In this document: positions 20,961-31,117 of the stretch, piece after piece
Numbering within the stretch: the stretch's first letter is position 1
How the letters are laid out: each line of letters starts with the position of its first letter
Assembly: GCA_002049455.2 (NCBI GenBank)
Contig: KV918965.1
Coordinates: 62,001-126,000, forward strand
Length of the DNA stretch: 64,000 bases
Source: Porphyra umbilicalis
Lineage: Eukaryota; Rhodophyta; Bangiophyceae; Bangiales; Bangiaceae
Direction: 5' to 3'
Translations under genes and position numbers: made by a program
The notes under the pieces: generated by a model
Told to the model about the DNA's origin: nothing
The model's database searches: none
The model's input: only the letters and a program-made list of their open reading frames with translations

Positions 20961-21099
20961 TGGTACCCTGGAGACCCTGTCCCAAATCATGTGCTGTCAC
21001 GTTGTGTGAGGTGCGCCTGTGCTGGACCCATCAAATAGTAGATGTCACCTTGGGCAGCACCTTGACCGGACCCAGGCAAGGCTGCGGTTTCCCGTCTTG

Positions 21100-21365
21100 C
21101 ACCGCGCGCAACTCGGGGGCGGTAGAGGGGGCACGGGGGCAGGCGCCGTCCGGGTCTAGTGACGCCTGTGGCAGGACAGTCGTTCTCAGCCACGTAACTC
21201 CATTAGTTTTTAGCGTCATCGCGACCCTTCCAACACTGACACGCCCTCAGATCCCTGAAGACACGAATGCAGACTGCCGCCTCTGAAACGGAGAGCAAGT
21301 CTCTTGATCTCATTATATGCGTGCATCACTACACTTTGAGAGCACCCGGTCCTAAAGGCCAGGAA
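21100..21365 (+). repeat. family B copy 1, right part
   Basis: Resumes at ACCGCGCGCAACTCGGGG and runs to CCTAAAGGCCAGGAA, matching the right part of the 42973-43613 copy, including the phrase GATGACAGTC/GAATGCAGACTGC region before the end. Confidence 0.8.
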
Positions 21366-22058
21366 CAAGCCAATAGAAAGCGTGACCCGTGGCTTGCAGA
21401 CAGTTGCGTGACGATCTGGCAAGTCCTCAAAATCGACTCCTGCAGGGTCAAAATTCGCACTGTCGCGAGGTCGTTCGGAAGAAGCGGATTCTGTGCCAGC
21501 CAAATTCATATTTAATGGTGGGCTACTATGTCGCAGCAGCAGCGACACGGTGACACCGTGTCAAGACATCTGATAGGAATCGTTGAACAGGGAACTGTCG
21601 CCTCGACACAGTGCCAACTCTGGCCGAGATGCTCTATGATCCGAGCAGATTCATTGTGGGACATGGGCGGATGCTTGGGCCGCCAAAAGAAAGGCCCAAC
21701 GTCTGGGAGCGCCTGCAGCAGCCCAAGATTGAGACTTGACTAGCCTAGTTTTGGCCCTGCAGTTGGAGAGCCAATAGCAGGGCCACACGTTGGCCACACG
21801 TGGCCGTTGGGTTAGGCGGTTGGCTCAATTGCTGGACATGCCCATAGTTTTGGCTCTGCGTTTGGTGAGCCAGTGACAGCGCCACACTTTGCGCACACGT
21901 GGCCTTTGGGTTGGACGGTTGGCTCCATTGGTAGAGATGCTCTCAGGGCGTGTCCAGCAATAAAGGCAACCGTCTAAAACTCCAAACGTGGCGAAATGTA
22001 GCACCGTTTGACCAACCGGGCATTGGTGGCGAGGTCCAGCTCCAAAATTTGAGTGTGA

Positions 22059-22621
22059 GAGCGTCTCCACCAATGGATTCGAACACCCAAACAACTAAAC
22101 GTGGCACGGTTTTGCCAAACGGGCTTTGATGGCTGGGATGCGATCCAAAACTAGGGTGTCACGGTCCAAAAACAGACCATCCTCACATATTCTAGTCGTC
22201 TAATCGACCTCGTGTCCATGACACGCGATTGCTCTAGTTTTGGATCTTCAACGGCAGGGCCACTCCAAACGGGCCTGTTTGGAGGCACGCCGCTCCAACC
22301 AGGCCTGTTTGGATGCGCCCCCAAACGTTTGGCAATTCCCTGGTTCCACTTTGAGCCAACCTACGCCAATGAAATGCTTGACCCGTGGCATGCAAACAGT
22401 GACGCGGTGATCGGCCATCCACCGAGGTTCTTTGAACGGCATCTGGGGATTGTTGGTCGGCCACAAAAGAGGCCCACCCAGAATGAGCATCCAGGGGATC
22501 CCAAGATTGAGCTGTGACCTGTTCAGTTTTAGCTCGACGTTTGGACAGCCAGTGACAGGGCCACACGTTGGGCACTCGCGACGTGTGGCTTTGGCTCTTG
22601 GCTGCATTGGTGGAGACGCTC
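22059..22621. mobile_element. GAGCGTCTCC element with TGA duplication
   Basis: GAGCGTCTCCACCAATGG at 22059 and its inverted copy closing at 22621, flanked by TGA (22056-22058 and 22622-22624). The interior resembles the outer element at 41002-42119. No coding sequence. Sequence from 22622 to about 22900 is a more diverged relative. Confidence 0.75.
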
Positions 22622-22899
22622 TGAGGGTCCAAAAAATATACCTTTCTCCGATATTTCAGTCATCTAATCGGTCTTTTGTGGGGCCCGCGCGACTGCTTAG
22701 TTTTCGAGGTTCAACGGCAGCGAAACGGCACCGAGGTCCAAACAGGCCCGTTTGGCGGCGCTCCAAAGCGCTCCGCCAAAAAATGGCTCCAAACGTGGCC
22801 ATCCAACCCAAACAGGATGCCTGCCTCGTGGCATGCAGACACCATGGAGTGAGAGATACCTTGAGTAGAGAGCCTTTCGAGCGACCTGAGACGATCGGT

Positions 22900-23506
22900 T
22901 CTAAATTGCACTGAAGTCCAATGAAGTACGAGTGGCGGAGCTCTTCCGATCGAGCGATCGCAGCTCAATCAGCACACCGGCAGTGTGAGCCGTGCTGTGC
23001 GCTGTCGTCGTCACGACCAGCGTCGACGGCTTTCGTCGTCGTCGCGCCCATCGTCATCGCGCCCATCGTCGTCGTGCCCGTTGAAAAACGGTCGGTTCTT
23101 GGCTTGGCGGCCCCTTCAGTCAATAGCGCGGGGAGGTCGCCGTTAAGCCCCTGCATTCCTACCATTTTGCCTTTATTCCGATGACGGTGGCGGTGCGCGC
23201 TATCGCCTTTGCTACCAGACCTTGCTACCTGACCGTTTATGTTCTGAGTCGCCCTCGTTGTCGTGGGGAGGGACGCTTCTCTGAGAATGGACTCGCACAC
23301 CTGCACGACGACACGGACGTATGGCCGCTAGGAAGTCGGTCGCACTACCACGCGCACCGTGCAACCCGCACAGACAGGGTCCAAAGTCATGTTCCCCTTT
23401 CGAAAACGAAGAACACGGGTCGCTTGTAGAAAAAAAAACCTCGCTTGTAGGAAAAAAAAAACCGCACAGCGGGAGGAAAAAAACGTTCAAAGCACCAAGA
23501 CGAGCA
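22900..23506. other. gap before Harbinger relic
   Basis: Mixed composition; contains A-runs at about 23430-23485. No gene or element border identified. Confidence 0.35.
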
Positions 23507-24960
23507 TCACCCTGTGTAGGGCAGCAGGAACTGTTCGCGGTTGGGAAAGATATGCTCAGCCAAGTTGTCCCGCAACAGCTCATGCTCATCGCGGTCAAGG
23601 GCCTGCTGCCGCGCCTGACGGGAGTAGAGCGGCGTACCCTCTGCATTGACGGGATTGTTCACCGGAATACCCACGAGCTTCTCTACGACAAGGTCAGGGT
23701 CTTGCTCATGCATGCCGGCGGCCGCTTCCCCTGCGGCCGCCGCCACGTCCGCCGCGCCGTCGTCGGCGCCGTCGATGGCCTAGTCTGCGTACAGCCCTGC
23801 CGCTACGCGGCGCACGCTCACGTAGCCATGACGATTCCGCTTGACCATGATTTTGTGCAATATCGTGACCGCCCGCGCCGCTTGTCGGAGTTTCTCAACA
23901 GTGGTGAATCGTGCGGGGTGGAGCAGGACGTTGAAGCGCCCCGTGAGGACTGCAGAAAGGCGCTCAACATCTTTGCGTAGGGCTTCTTGTATGCGAATGT
24001 ACGAGCGCTTTTCGGGCGTGTCGGCCTCAGGGTAGGGGGTGGCGAAAAAGGCGTACCGCGGGTAGATTCCGTCGACGAGGTAGTACGCCATCGTGCGTGT
24101 CCGGTTGTTGACGGTAAACGTCATCGTTCGGAGCGGCCAGATGCCGGCAACGACGGCATGGTACAGGGGTGACAACTTGAGCACGTTGACGTCGTTGTTG
24201 CTGCTCGCCGCCCCAACGTTCACGTGCCATACGTACGTGTCTTCGTCGCACACAGTCTCGAAAAAAAACCGAGCGGTAGCCCTCGCGGTTCTGGTACTGG
24301 CCGTGCAGCGCCGTCGGGCACGAGCGCCACCGCCAATGCGAGCAAACGATTGAGCCGATACAGCCAGGCATTCCGATCGCCTTGTTCCGGTCCAGGATGA
24401 CGCGCAGCTCCGCGTCTGAAAGCGCGCGTAGGTACGAGGCGGCGTACTCCTTCACGATGAATTCGATGAGCTTGTGGACGGCGATAGAGATGGTGGCCTT
24501 GGTCTATCGTACGTACTCGTCCACGCGGTCGTACGTCTCGCCGTAAGCAAGGACGCGGAAGGCGCCCACCACTTTCTGCAGCGCGTGCGACTGTGGCCTC
24601 ATCGTGGCGTTGACTTGTTGACGCCAGAAGGGGCGGCCACGCAGGTTGTCATACATCTCCAGGAAGACGTCTCTGCCGACGCGAAAGCGCCGGGTGAACA
24701 CCTCATCCCCGCACAGGGGCGGCCGTCCTTGCCACCCATAGTAGCCCATCATCATTCGCTTGACGCCCATGTCGAACCCGCGCTCCAGGTTCGCGACGCG
24801 ACCGGGCAGCGAGCCTCGCAGCCGGCGCCGGCGTCACTCCGCCACAGAGCGGCGCACCTCCAGGCACATGGTGCGCAAGCGCGTCATAGTCATAGACGCG
24901 CTCACGGCAAGAACAGAGGCCAGCTCAAGGTCGTCGTCCATGACGTCCGCAGGCTGCATG
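23507..24960 (-). pseudogene. PIF/Harbinger transposase, Plant_tran type, decayed
   Basis: The minus strand carries the whole protein in one main frame with four breaks. N-terminal part: MQPADVMDDD... to MGVKRMMMGYYG and a winged-helix-like region. Middle: IGMPGCIGSIVCSHWRWRSC, the block that normally holds the first catalytic Asp (GSIDC), here Val. Then WHVNVGAASSNNDVNVL, YYLVDGIYP (second Asp present) and RKDVERLSAVL (Glu present), and a C-terminal ALDRDEHELLRDNLAEHIF. Breaks: TGA at 24834-24836, TAG at 24504-24506, a one-base shift at the A8 run 24261-24268, and TAG at 23780-23782. Loss of the first Asp plus three stops marks it as dead. No Myb-like partner is seen nearby. Confidence 0.85.
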
Positions 24961-25186
24961 GTCACACGAGACGCGAGGTTGGCGGGCACGGGGGCGGGGT
25001 ACAGGTGCAGGGGGCAGGGGGACGACGTGCAGGCGCATGGCACGGGGATGGGGAATGGGGGAGGGCAGGGTGGTCATTCACGCACGCCGCATGGGTGGAT
25101 GTGTGGTGTCGTGGTGCGGACGTCGGGTGCAGGGGACGCGGTGCGATGATGGGTCGGTGGGCCTGGTCTATGGTACGGGTCGGTGC

Positions 25187-25196
25187 CATTATATAG
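25187..25196 (-). promoter_or_regulatory. TATA-like box upstream of Harbinger relic
   Basis: CCTATATAAT on the minus strand lies about 230 bases upstream of the likely first codon of the decayed transposase. Position only. Confidence 0.35.
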
Positions 25197-25217
25197 GCCT
25201 TCGGCTCCTTGTCGTTC

Positions 25218-25635
25218 ACCCGTGCGCCTCGACCACCATCGAAACTGGGGCCGCTGAGGGGGATGGGCAGCGCGCTGTGGCGGCCCCCGTGGGACTCACC
25301 TGTCCCCACCCCGTAAATCGGCCATCCAGGCACAGGCGGCAGTCGAGGACCTCAATTTCAGGCCAGTGTGGAGGGGTTCCGGCCATCGTGGCTGCCAGCA
25401 TGCTGATCGCTACTCCCCACCCCCCAAATCGGCCCTCCGCGCACCGGTGGCCGTCGATGACCCTCAAAACTGGATCTGCTGGGAGGGGTTCCGGTCGCTG
25501 CGGCGTCTGCCGTGCGGCCAGCCGCTCCCCACGCCCGAAAATAGTCATCCACACAGTGGTTGCCAGCGAGCACCCCGAAATTTGGGGCTGCTGGGAGAGG
25601 ACCCGTCCCTGCCGCCATCGCCAGGTGTGACGGTC
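25218..25635. repeat. diverged ~113-bp tandem repeat, about 3.5 units
   Basis: Units share the order CCCCACCCC..AAATCGGCC, a GTCGA(G/T)GACC block, a CTG(G/C)GAGG GGTTCCGG block and a GCTGCC tail. They lie upstream of the decayed transposase and may be a subterminal repeat of that element, whose ends I could not fix. Confidence 0.6.
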
Positions 25636-25969
25636 CGTCACATGGCCCCCACACTCGGGGAACCAGATTCCCCGGAAAAATTCCCCACTAACGTATATTT
25701 AAAATTGTTCCGTTGGCGACCCACTTGTGATCACCTTGTGGCTCACCAACCACAACCGCAATCCCAATACGTCCCTGGGATTCGTAACCCCCCCGAGCGG
25801 GCCCCTACTTAAGGGCCTAATTTTGTGTAAACCCAACTTGGATTATCGACTTATGTCACTTTGCGCCCCTGACCCCGGGGCGCCGCGAGGGTGTCACGTA
25901 GCACGCTTCCCCCGCCTCCACTCAAGGCGGCATTCGAAGCTTCGGCCGTCCTCCGGGTTATGGGCCCAG
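25636..25969. other. gap, no gene seen
   Basis: Mixed sequence with stops in all frames. No motif recognised. Confidence 0.4.
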
Positions 25970-26108
25970 TGGGCCCTGAGGGGAGGGTTTTCTGAGGGTC
26001 CTTTGAGGGTGTCTGAGGAGGGTTTTCCGAGGGTCCGTTGAGGGTGTCTGAGGAGGGTTTTCCGAGGGTCCTTTTAGGGTCTCTGAGGAGGGTTTTCCGA
26101 GGGTCCGA
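25970..26108. repeat. ~38-bp tandem repeat, four units
   Basis: GAGGAGGGTTTTCCGAGGGT followed by CC(G/T)TTGAGGGTGTCT repeats about four times with few changes, so it is recent. Confidence 0.85.
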
Positions 26109-27144
26109 GGGGAACGGATGGGATAAGAGGGTGAGACGTGAGTGTCGCTTCGAGGCCTTCGACGCGGGCAAGTAAACTTCCGGTCACACAACTCGTGTTT
26201 GTCGCCGGGGCGCCTTCTCCCGGTCGACGCCGTGCATGTGTGCTCTTCGGTGTTTTCTTCCGGGGCGGGTATTCCCCGACAGGACTACCCGGCGACACGG
26301 TTTGGCTCGCCCTCCCCCCAACTGGGTGGGGCGCGCTGAGCGTGTTGTCACACCAGGTGCCTGCAGGGTTCCCCCCCCCCCGAAAACAGCGACGTACGTG
26401 AGGGTGACCCTCTTGATCCATAAAAAAAACAAGGGGCCTCACACCGAACGTGCTATGGCTGGGCCTCGGTGTGGTCAGCCACTCCACGCCTCGGCGCGCT
26501 GGCCCGCTTCTTGATCATGCGTCACGCACTGTCTGAAGTATGACCGCCGGACGTTTGACGCACCCTGCATCGTCGCACCGTGTGAACTGTGACCGACTGA
26601 TGAATCACATGCCCTGCATCGCCCACAGCTTCGCGAGACATGCCACCATGTGACAAACGACCATCGGCCTGCGTGTCATGGGCACCCGCCACGTACTGAC
26701 GCTTCGCGCAGGCCGGCCGTCACCTGTCCATCACACTCGCGTCCAAACGCTTCTCGGTCGAACTTCTACCACACGTGTTCCCACGCGACGTCCCATCACC
26801 CGCTTTCCAGGGGCCCGCTGGCCACGTTACCAGTACCTGCTGCTGACACATGGCGACCTCTTGCAGTGGCCGCGGGGACCACCCGTCCCGATATCTCTGC
26901 GACAGCAGACCGGGGCCCGACGTGGACAGGGTCGCCAGTGTGAGCAGCCGCCCCCAGCCATGGACCGGTGGGCCACTGTCGGACGCGCCAGGGCATCACG
27001 AAATCAAGCGTCGCTTCATTCCACGGCATCGCTCCTGCCTCGTCATTCTCGGTCATCCCCACCGATCGTACACCCCGCACGTGGCACCCTCTTGGAAGCG
27101 TTGGCGATCGTCGTCTGAGTGATTTCGAAGCTCCAAAACACCAC
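26109..27144. other. gap, no gene assigned
   Basis: Several ORFs of 80-150 codons overlap on both strands, none with a recognisable motif. The sequence runs up to the target duplication ATT of the Harbinger element. Confidence 0.4.
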
Positions 27145-27636
27145 ATTAGAGACCTTCTGCAACTGCGGCGTGGGTACCGAATGTGGGTAATTTATGGGTC
27201 GACGACCCACGATTCTTGGACCCATATCCCGCCAACGCCGACCATCTGCATGTTCCAAATACCGGTCGGCGATCCCACAGTGAGCTCCGATGAAGCGACT
27301 TACAGCAATCTGTCGTTGCGCCCGCTCTTTAGATTGTCCCTGGCACCCCTCCCGCCATCACATGCTCACGCAGGCACCAACGTGTGCCGCTTGCGCTCAC
27401 ACGGACAACGCGTGCAGCAGCGTGTAGATGCTGCTTGAAGATATCGTGGCTGCATTCTCACGACCGCAAGAGAGAGTGGTGTGGGGCTGCCACAGAGAGT
27501 GGGGTGAGCGCCTGGGTGTGCGCCGGGTGACATGGTGTCTCTGTCTGACGTTTTCATCGGGTCACTGCGACGCCGCCGGTATTGATTGCGTCGACTGATC
27601 CGCCTCCATGTCACCTTGGGCCACGGTATTGAGGAC

Positions 27637-28662
27637 ATGAGACCCGTGGCGCTTGCATACATGCGTGTTGGACTGCACATCCGACGGTCGCTGCAGCGCT
27701 CCGAGCAAGTCAGGGCCGTTGAGTTCAACCTCAACGTCTTCTCTGAGCAGGAAGCCTTGACTAATTTCCGTTTTTTGGTTTCCGACATGGGCCGGCTGTC
27801 TGCTTTGCTCTCTCTGAATGTTGATATGACTCGGTGCCGCTACCATGTGACTCGTATCGAATGCATTGCCATCATTTTGCGCCACTTGGCTTCCCCTTGT
27901 AGATGGACGGACTGGGAACTATTTTTTGGGCGGTCCGCTTCGGCTCTGAGCGAAATTTTTTGCCGTGGCGTGGAGGAGCTTCTTGCTCTATGGGGTCATC
28001 TCTTGATGACTTGGCGAGCAGGGTTGATGACTGAAAGTGCGCCAGTTTACGCGCATTCTATCAAAGGTAAGGGTGCGCCGCTCCATGGGTGTGTTGGTTT
28101 TATTGATGGCACCGCCATTCGCATTGCACGACCGGGAGGTGGTCTTCAGCGTGCCTGCTACAGCGGGCACAAACGATGCCACGCCATTAAGTTTCAGAGT
28201 ATCTGTACGCCCGATGGGCTGTTGTTTCATCTCTACGGGCCGGTTGAGGGGCGTCGGCATGACATGTTCTTATATCACGAGTTGGGTATTGATGCACACC
28301 TCCAGGCGACGCTTCTCATTGACGATACACAGTATTGCATCTATGGAGACTCTGCCTATATTATTCGTGCATGGCTGCAGCGTGGATACGGTGCATGGCC
28401 TGACGGTGACGCAGGGCAACAGGAATACGATGGAGCTATGAACCGATTGCGAGAAATGGTGGAGTGGGGCTTCAAGGAAGTTAAGCAACAGTTCACCTCG
28501 TTGGACTTCACCAGAAAACTCAACATAAGAGAGTTTTCAGTGGGTGCGCAGTACCTCGCTGGCGCGCTGCTGTGGAACTTCCGCTGTTGCTTCTACGGAA
28601 ACCAGACGGCCACTTACTTTGACTGTATTGCTCCCTCGATTGACCGCTACCTACAGGAATAA
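27637..28662 (+). CDS. HARBI1-like DDE transposase, intact
   Basis: Catalyses excision and integration of the element. The frame is open from 27586 (a TTG), and the first ATG is at 27637, giving 341 residues, near the usual 350-400. From that ATG: a helical N-terminus, an HTH-like block near 60-110 (ECIAIILRHLASPCRWTDW, LFFGRSASALSEIF), first Asp at 157 in GFIDGTAIRIA, YSGHKRCHAIKFQSI, the GRRHD motif near 206, second Asp at 238 in IYGDSAYII, and Glu at 276 in MVEWGFKEVKQ. This is the HARBI1/ALP1 (DDE_4) order. It ends TAA at 28662. An upstream short exon cannot be excluded. It converges on the Myb-like partner about 1 kb downstream. Confidence 0.93.
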   Translation: MRPVALAYMRVGLHIRRSLQRSEQVRAVEFNLNVFSEQEALTNFRFLVSDMGRLSALLSLNVDMTRCRYHVTRIECIAIILRHLASPCRWTDWELFFGRSASALSEIFCRGVEELLALWGHLLMTWRAGLMTESAPVYAHSIKGKGAPLHGCVGFIDGTAIRIARPGGGLQRACYSGHKRCHAIKFQSICTPDGLLFHLYGPVEGRRHDMFLYHELGIDAHLQATLLIDDTQYCIYGDSAYIIRAWLQRGYGAWPDGDAGQQEYDGAMNRLREMVEWGFKEVKQQFTSLDFTRKLNIREFSVGAQYLAGALLWNFRCCFYGNQTATYFDCIAPSIDRYLQE

Positions 28663-28779
28663 TAAAACTATGCCGTGGGTACCGCCCCACTCTTCTTCCC
28701 TCGTTCTCGTGTCCGTATCCCACCAGAATACTGCCCTTTTCTCTGCCGCGCCGAGCGCATCGTCATGGTCACGTGACAG

Positions 28780-29470
28780 TACAATATGTACAACCACGGT
28801 GCGTTTTCGTGCGCTTCACGGCCACAAAAGAGGGGCTCGACCGCAGTGCGCACCTGTTTTCCAGCCCCCACCCGAAGCGCTTTCCGTCAGAGTGCGAATT
28901 GCTACAATGTTAAAACCGACCAAAGTCCGAGCTCCGATGCGTTGCGCTTCGACGCTGAGCACCACGTCACGGTCACGTGTGTATGTGCGTCGCCGTACCG
29001 CGGCACATACTGGTACGTTGCGATGCGTTTTTATTCCGTCCCAGTTGTTTGTTGAATACTGTGCGCACCTGTTTTCCCGCCCGCGACCGAAGTGGGTTTC
29101 CTCTGTGGGAGCAGAAGTCCAAAGATACAGCGCAACAAAGTCTGAGCCCGGATGCATTGTGCTTCAGCGATGAGCCCCGGCATGTTCCATGCCAGTCACA
29201 TGTAACAAACGCATCAGTCTGTAATGCAGTGCGTCCACACGAAGACTCGCGTGACTGTGACGTGGTGCTCAGCGTCGAAGATCAACGCATCGGAGCTCGG
29301 ACTTTGGTCAGCTATAACATTGTAGCAATGCGCACTCTGACTGAAAGCGCTGCGGTGAGGGCTGGAAAACAGGTGCGCACTGCAGTCCAGTCCCTTTTTC
29401 GTAGCCGTGTAGCGCACACTTACGCACCGCGGTTGTGCACAATGCACTATCATGTGACCGTCGTGAGGTG
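28780..29470. repeat. large imperfect inverted repeat between the two Harbinger genes
   Basis: About 200 bases at 28790-29000 (GTGCGCACCTGTTTTCCAGC, then GTCAGAGTGCGAATTGCTAC, ACCGACCAAAGTCCGAGCTC and so on) recur in reverse complement at about 29255-29460. A partial third copy lies near 29055-29100. The convergent 3' regions of both genes therefore can fold back. Confidence 0.75.
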
Positions 29471-29663
29471 CTCAGCGACGAAGCGTTGTGCACGACGACC
29501 AGGGACATTCTGTCACCTCGTCACGTCCCCGGTTCTGGTGAAGCCTCTGTCGCTTAGATAGCTACTCGTACTTTTATAATGAGTTACACCAAAAGACGCA
29601 CCGCTGATGTCTTCAAAGCACCATACAAAGCTACGAGAACACCACCCGTGTTTCATAACCGGG

Positions 29664-30755
29664 TCACTTCTCTGCCGGGGGCATCTTAGGAGACAATCCG
29701 CTTATGGCACGGGTAAAAGCCGCACGCTCAACACGTGCCGTCTCATTGTCCTCCGCCGAGCGTGCCTCGCGTCGCAGACGCTCGGAGCGGTCCTCAGCGC
29801 GTCGTGCACGAGCCTCCTCGAGCAAGGCCTGCTCGTGGGCAAGCTGTCGCTCGCGCAGCGCCAACTCCCGTGCAGCAAGCTCCTGCTTTCGAGCCTCAAT
29901 ACGCTCCAGCGCGGCGCCAAACTCAGCGTCATCACCATCGTTGAGCTCGCTTCGGGCACGCGCACGCGTTGGGGTCTTCGTTGAGCTGCTCTTCTTGGGG
30001 TCCCCCCCGCTCCCCCCCCCACGAGGGGTGCCGCCCTCGGTCACGCCCGGCATGGCGTCGGCCCCGCTGCAGGCCATCGCCACCTCGCGCACGGTCTTGC
30101 CCTTGAGCGTGAGCTCCTCCTCGGTTGCGCTCTTCTCGTTCCGCTCGGCCGCAACCTTCTGCTGGTACCCGTTGTGCTCCTCCACAGTCGTCACGAGAAG
30201 GTTCTCCATCGAGTTGAGCACCTCCTCCTGGCCCGTGCCGTCCCGGCGGCGCCGATCCAGCGCCTCAAAGCCGCCGTTGAGCAAGCCAAAACGGTCCTTG
30301 GCGTGCTGATGGTCCGTGTTCCAGCGCGTGGTGGGGTCGGCATTGAACGCATTGGCCGCCATGGTGTACCGCTCGGTCATCTTTCGCCATGGTGAAATGT
30401 GGGCCTCGGCCGAAAGGATCTCCTTTAGAAAGGTGTAGTCGTCCTGGTACGCCCAACGGCGCCGGACGGCCTTGGCGGGGGGCGGCTCGGTGGGGGCGGG
30501 CGTAAGGGCGACGGTCCCGAAGGTTGTCGAGGTGGTCGTCGACGGCGTCGACACAGGCGTGCCACTCGCCGGCGATGGCCCACTCGATGATGCAGCAGAC
30601 GCACCATTTCTGGCCATGAGGGCACTCGTGAGGGCGGTCTTGTCGCAGAGCGGCAACGTGATGGTGTCGCTGGCAAGTGGGGTTGACTCGGAGGGCGAAT
30701 CCGAGCCGGCCGGCGTGTGGGCGTCGCTTCTCGGAGAGGAGTTGGCAACCACCAT
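29664..30755 (-). CDS. Myb/SANT-like DNA-binding partner of Harbinger
   Basis: 363 residues, the accessory protein that in PIF/Harbinger systems binds the element ends and brings the transposase to the nucleus. Residues 1-92 are Ser/Thr/Pro/Ala-rich. A trihelix-like domain follows at about 98-200 with WAYQDDYTFLKEIL, SPWRKMTERYTMAANAFN, TTRWNTDHQHAKDRFGLL and NGGFEALDR. After a Gly/Lys-rich linker, about 280-350 is a highly charged coiled coil (ERIEARKQELAARELALRER). The conserved Trp and spacing are those of Myb_DNA-bind-type partners. It ends TGA at 29664. It faces the transposase within the same inverted repeats. Confidence 0.88.
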   Translation of the reverse strand: MVVANSSPRSDAHTPAGSDSPSESTPLASDTITLPLCDKTALTSALMARNGASAASSSGPSPASGTPVSTPSTTTSTTFGTVALTPAPTEPPPAKAVRRRWAYQDDYTFLKEILSAEAHISPWRKMTERYTMAANAFNADPTTRWNTDHQHAKDRFGLLNGGFEALDRRRRDGTGQEEVLNSMENLLVTTVEEHNGYQQKVAAERNEKSATEEELTLKGKTVREVAMACSGADAMPGVTEGGTPRGGGSGGDPKKSSSTKTPTRARARSELNDGDDAEFGAALERIEARKQELAARELALRERQLAHEQALLEEARARRAEDRSERLRREARSAEDNETARVERAAFTRAISGLSPKMPPAEK

Positions 30756-31117
30756 GACAGCCTTGTGGTAGTGGTAAAGGCGATACGTGGGGTTGGAGGA
30801 CGACGCGTGAAGAGGGGGGGCGGTGGGGGGCGGTGGTACGTCAGAGCGGCGGCGGCTCGGAATGCAATCGGCGCAAGGTGGCGGAGACTGATCACCTTGT
30901 GTCGATGCACACCAGCGATTGGCTGAAAAAACTCTGTAACCGATACGTGTTCGCGCACGTTGCTGCTCCCGCCTCGGTATATACCGTTACGCCGCGTGGG
31001 TCGGAGGGACCAGATAGCCACAAATGGGTTGCAGATGTGGGTCGAAGCCCTAACGTGGCTTGAAACGTGTCCCCGACCCACGCCACCGACCCATATTTGA
31101 CTTGCAGAAGGTCTCTA

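Larger units (their letters stand above)
18310..21099. mobile_element. 2.8 kb insert in family B, unclassified
   Basis: Family B is contiguous at 43.35 kb but is broken here. The break is flanked by CACTGCGG (18302-18309) and CACCGCGC (21100-21107), a probable 8-bp target duplication with two mismatches. Just inside both ends are similar inverted motifs (CCCAAGGTGCTGTTCAAGG on the left; its near-complement on the right at about 21040-21065). An 8- to 9-bp duplication would suit hAT or Mutator-like elements. The interior holds a decayed PIF1-like helicase and unassigned minus-strand ORFs. Confidence 0.5.
17561..21942. mobile_element. GAGCGTCTCC-type element split by family B and its insert
   Basis: Left end GAGCATCTCCACAAATGG at 17561, right end CCATTGGTAGAGATGCTC closing at 21942, with TCA on both flanks (17558-17560 and 21943-21945). 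The two halves (17561-17852 and about 21366-21942) match the uninterrupted relative at 41109-41660 on either side of one point. TIR form and T-N-A 3-bp duplication fit PIF/Harbinger-type MITEs. It carries no coding sequence of its own. Confidence 0.75.
27148..31116. mobile_element. complete two-gene PIF/Harbinger element
   Basis: Inverted ends AGAGACCTTCTGCAA at 27148 and TTGCAGAAGGTCTCT closing at 31116, with further imperfect pairing inward (GTGGGT, ATGGGTCG blocks). ATT flanks both sides (27145-27147, 31117-31119). Inside are an intact transposase on + and an intact Myb/SANT-like protein on -, converging: the standard two-protein set of PIF/Harbinger elements. Right flank is the end of a family B copy. 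An ATT duplication is less usual than TWA for this superfamily. Both proteins intact suggests possible autonomy. Confidence 0.9.

Noticed and set aside
25970..26108. Regular repeats that might suggest a CRISPR array
   Set aside because: Units are directly adjacent without unique spacers, and the sequence is eukaryotic; it is a plain tandem repeat.
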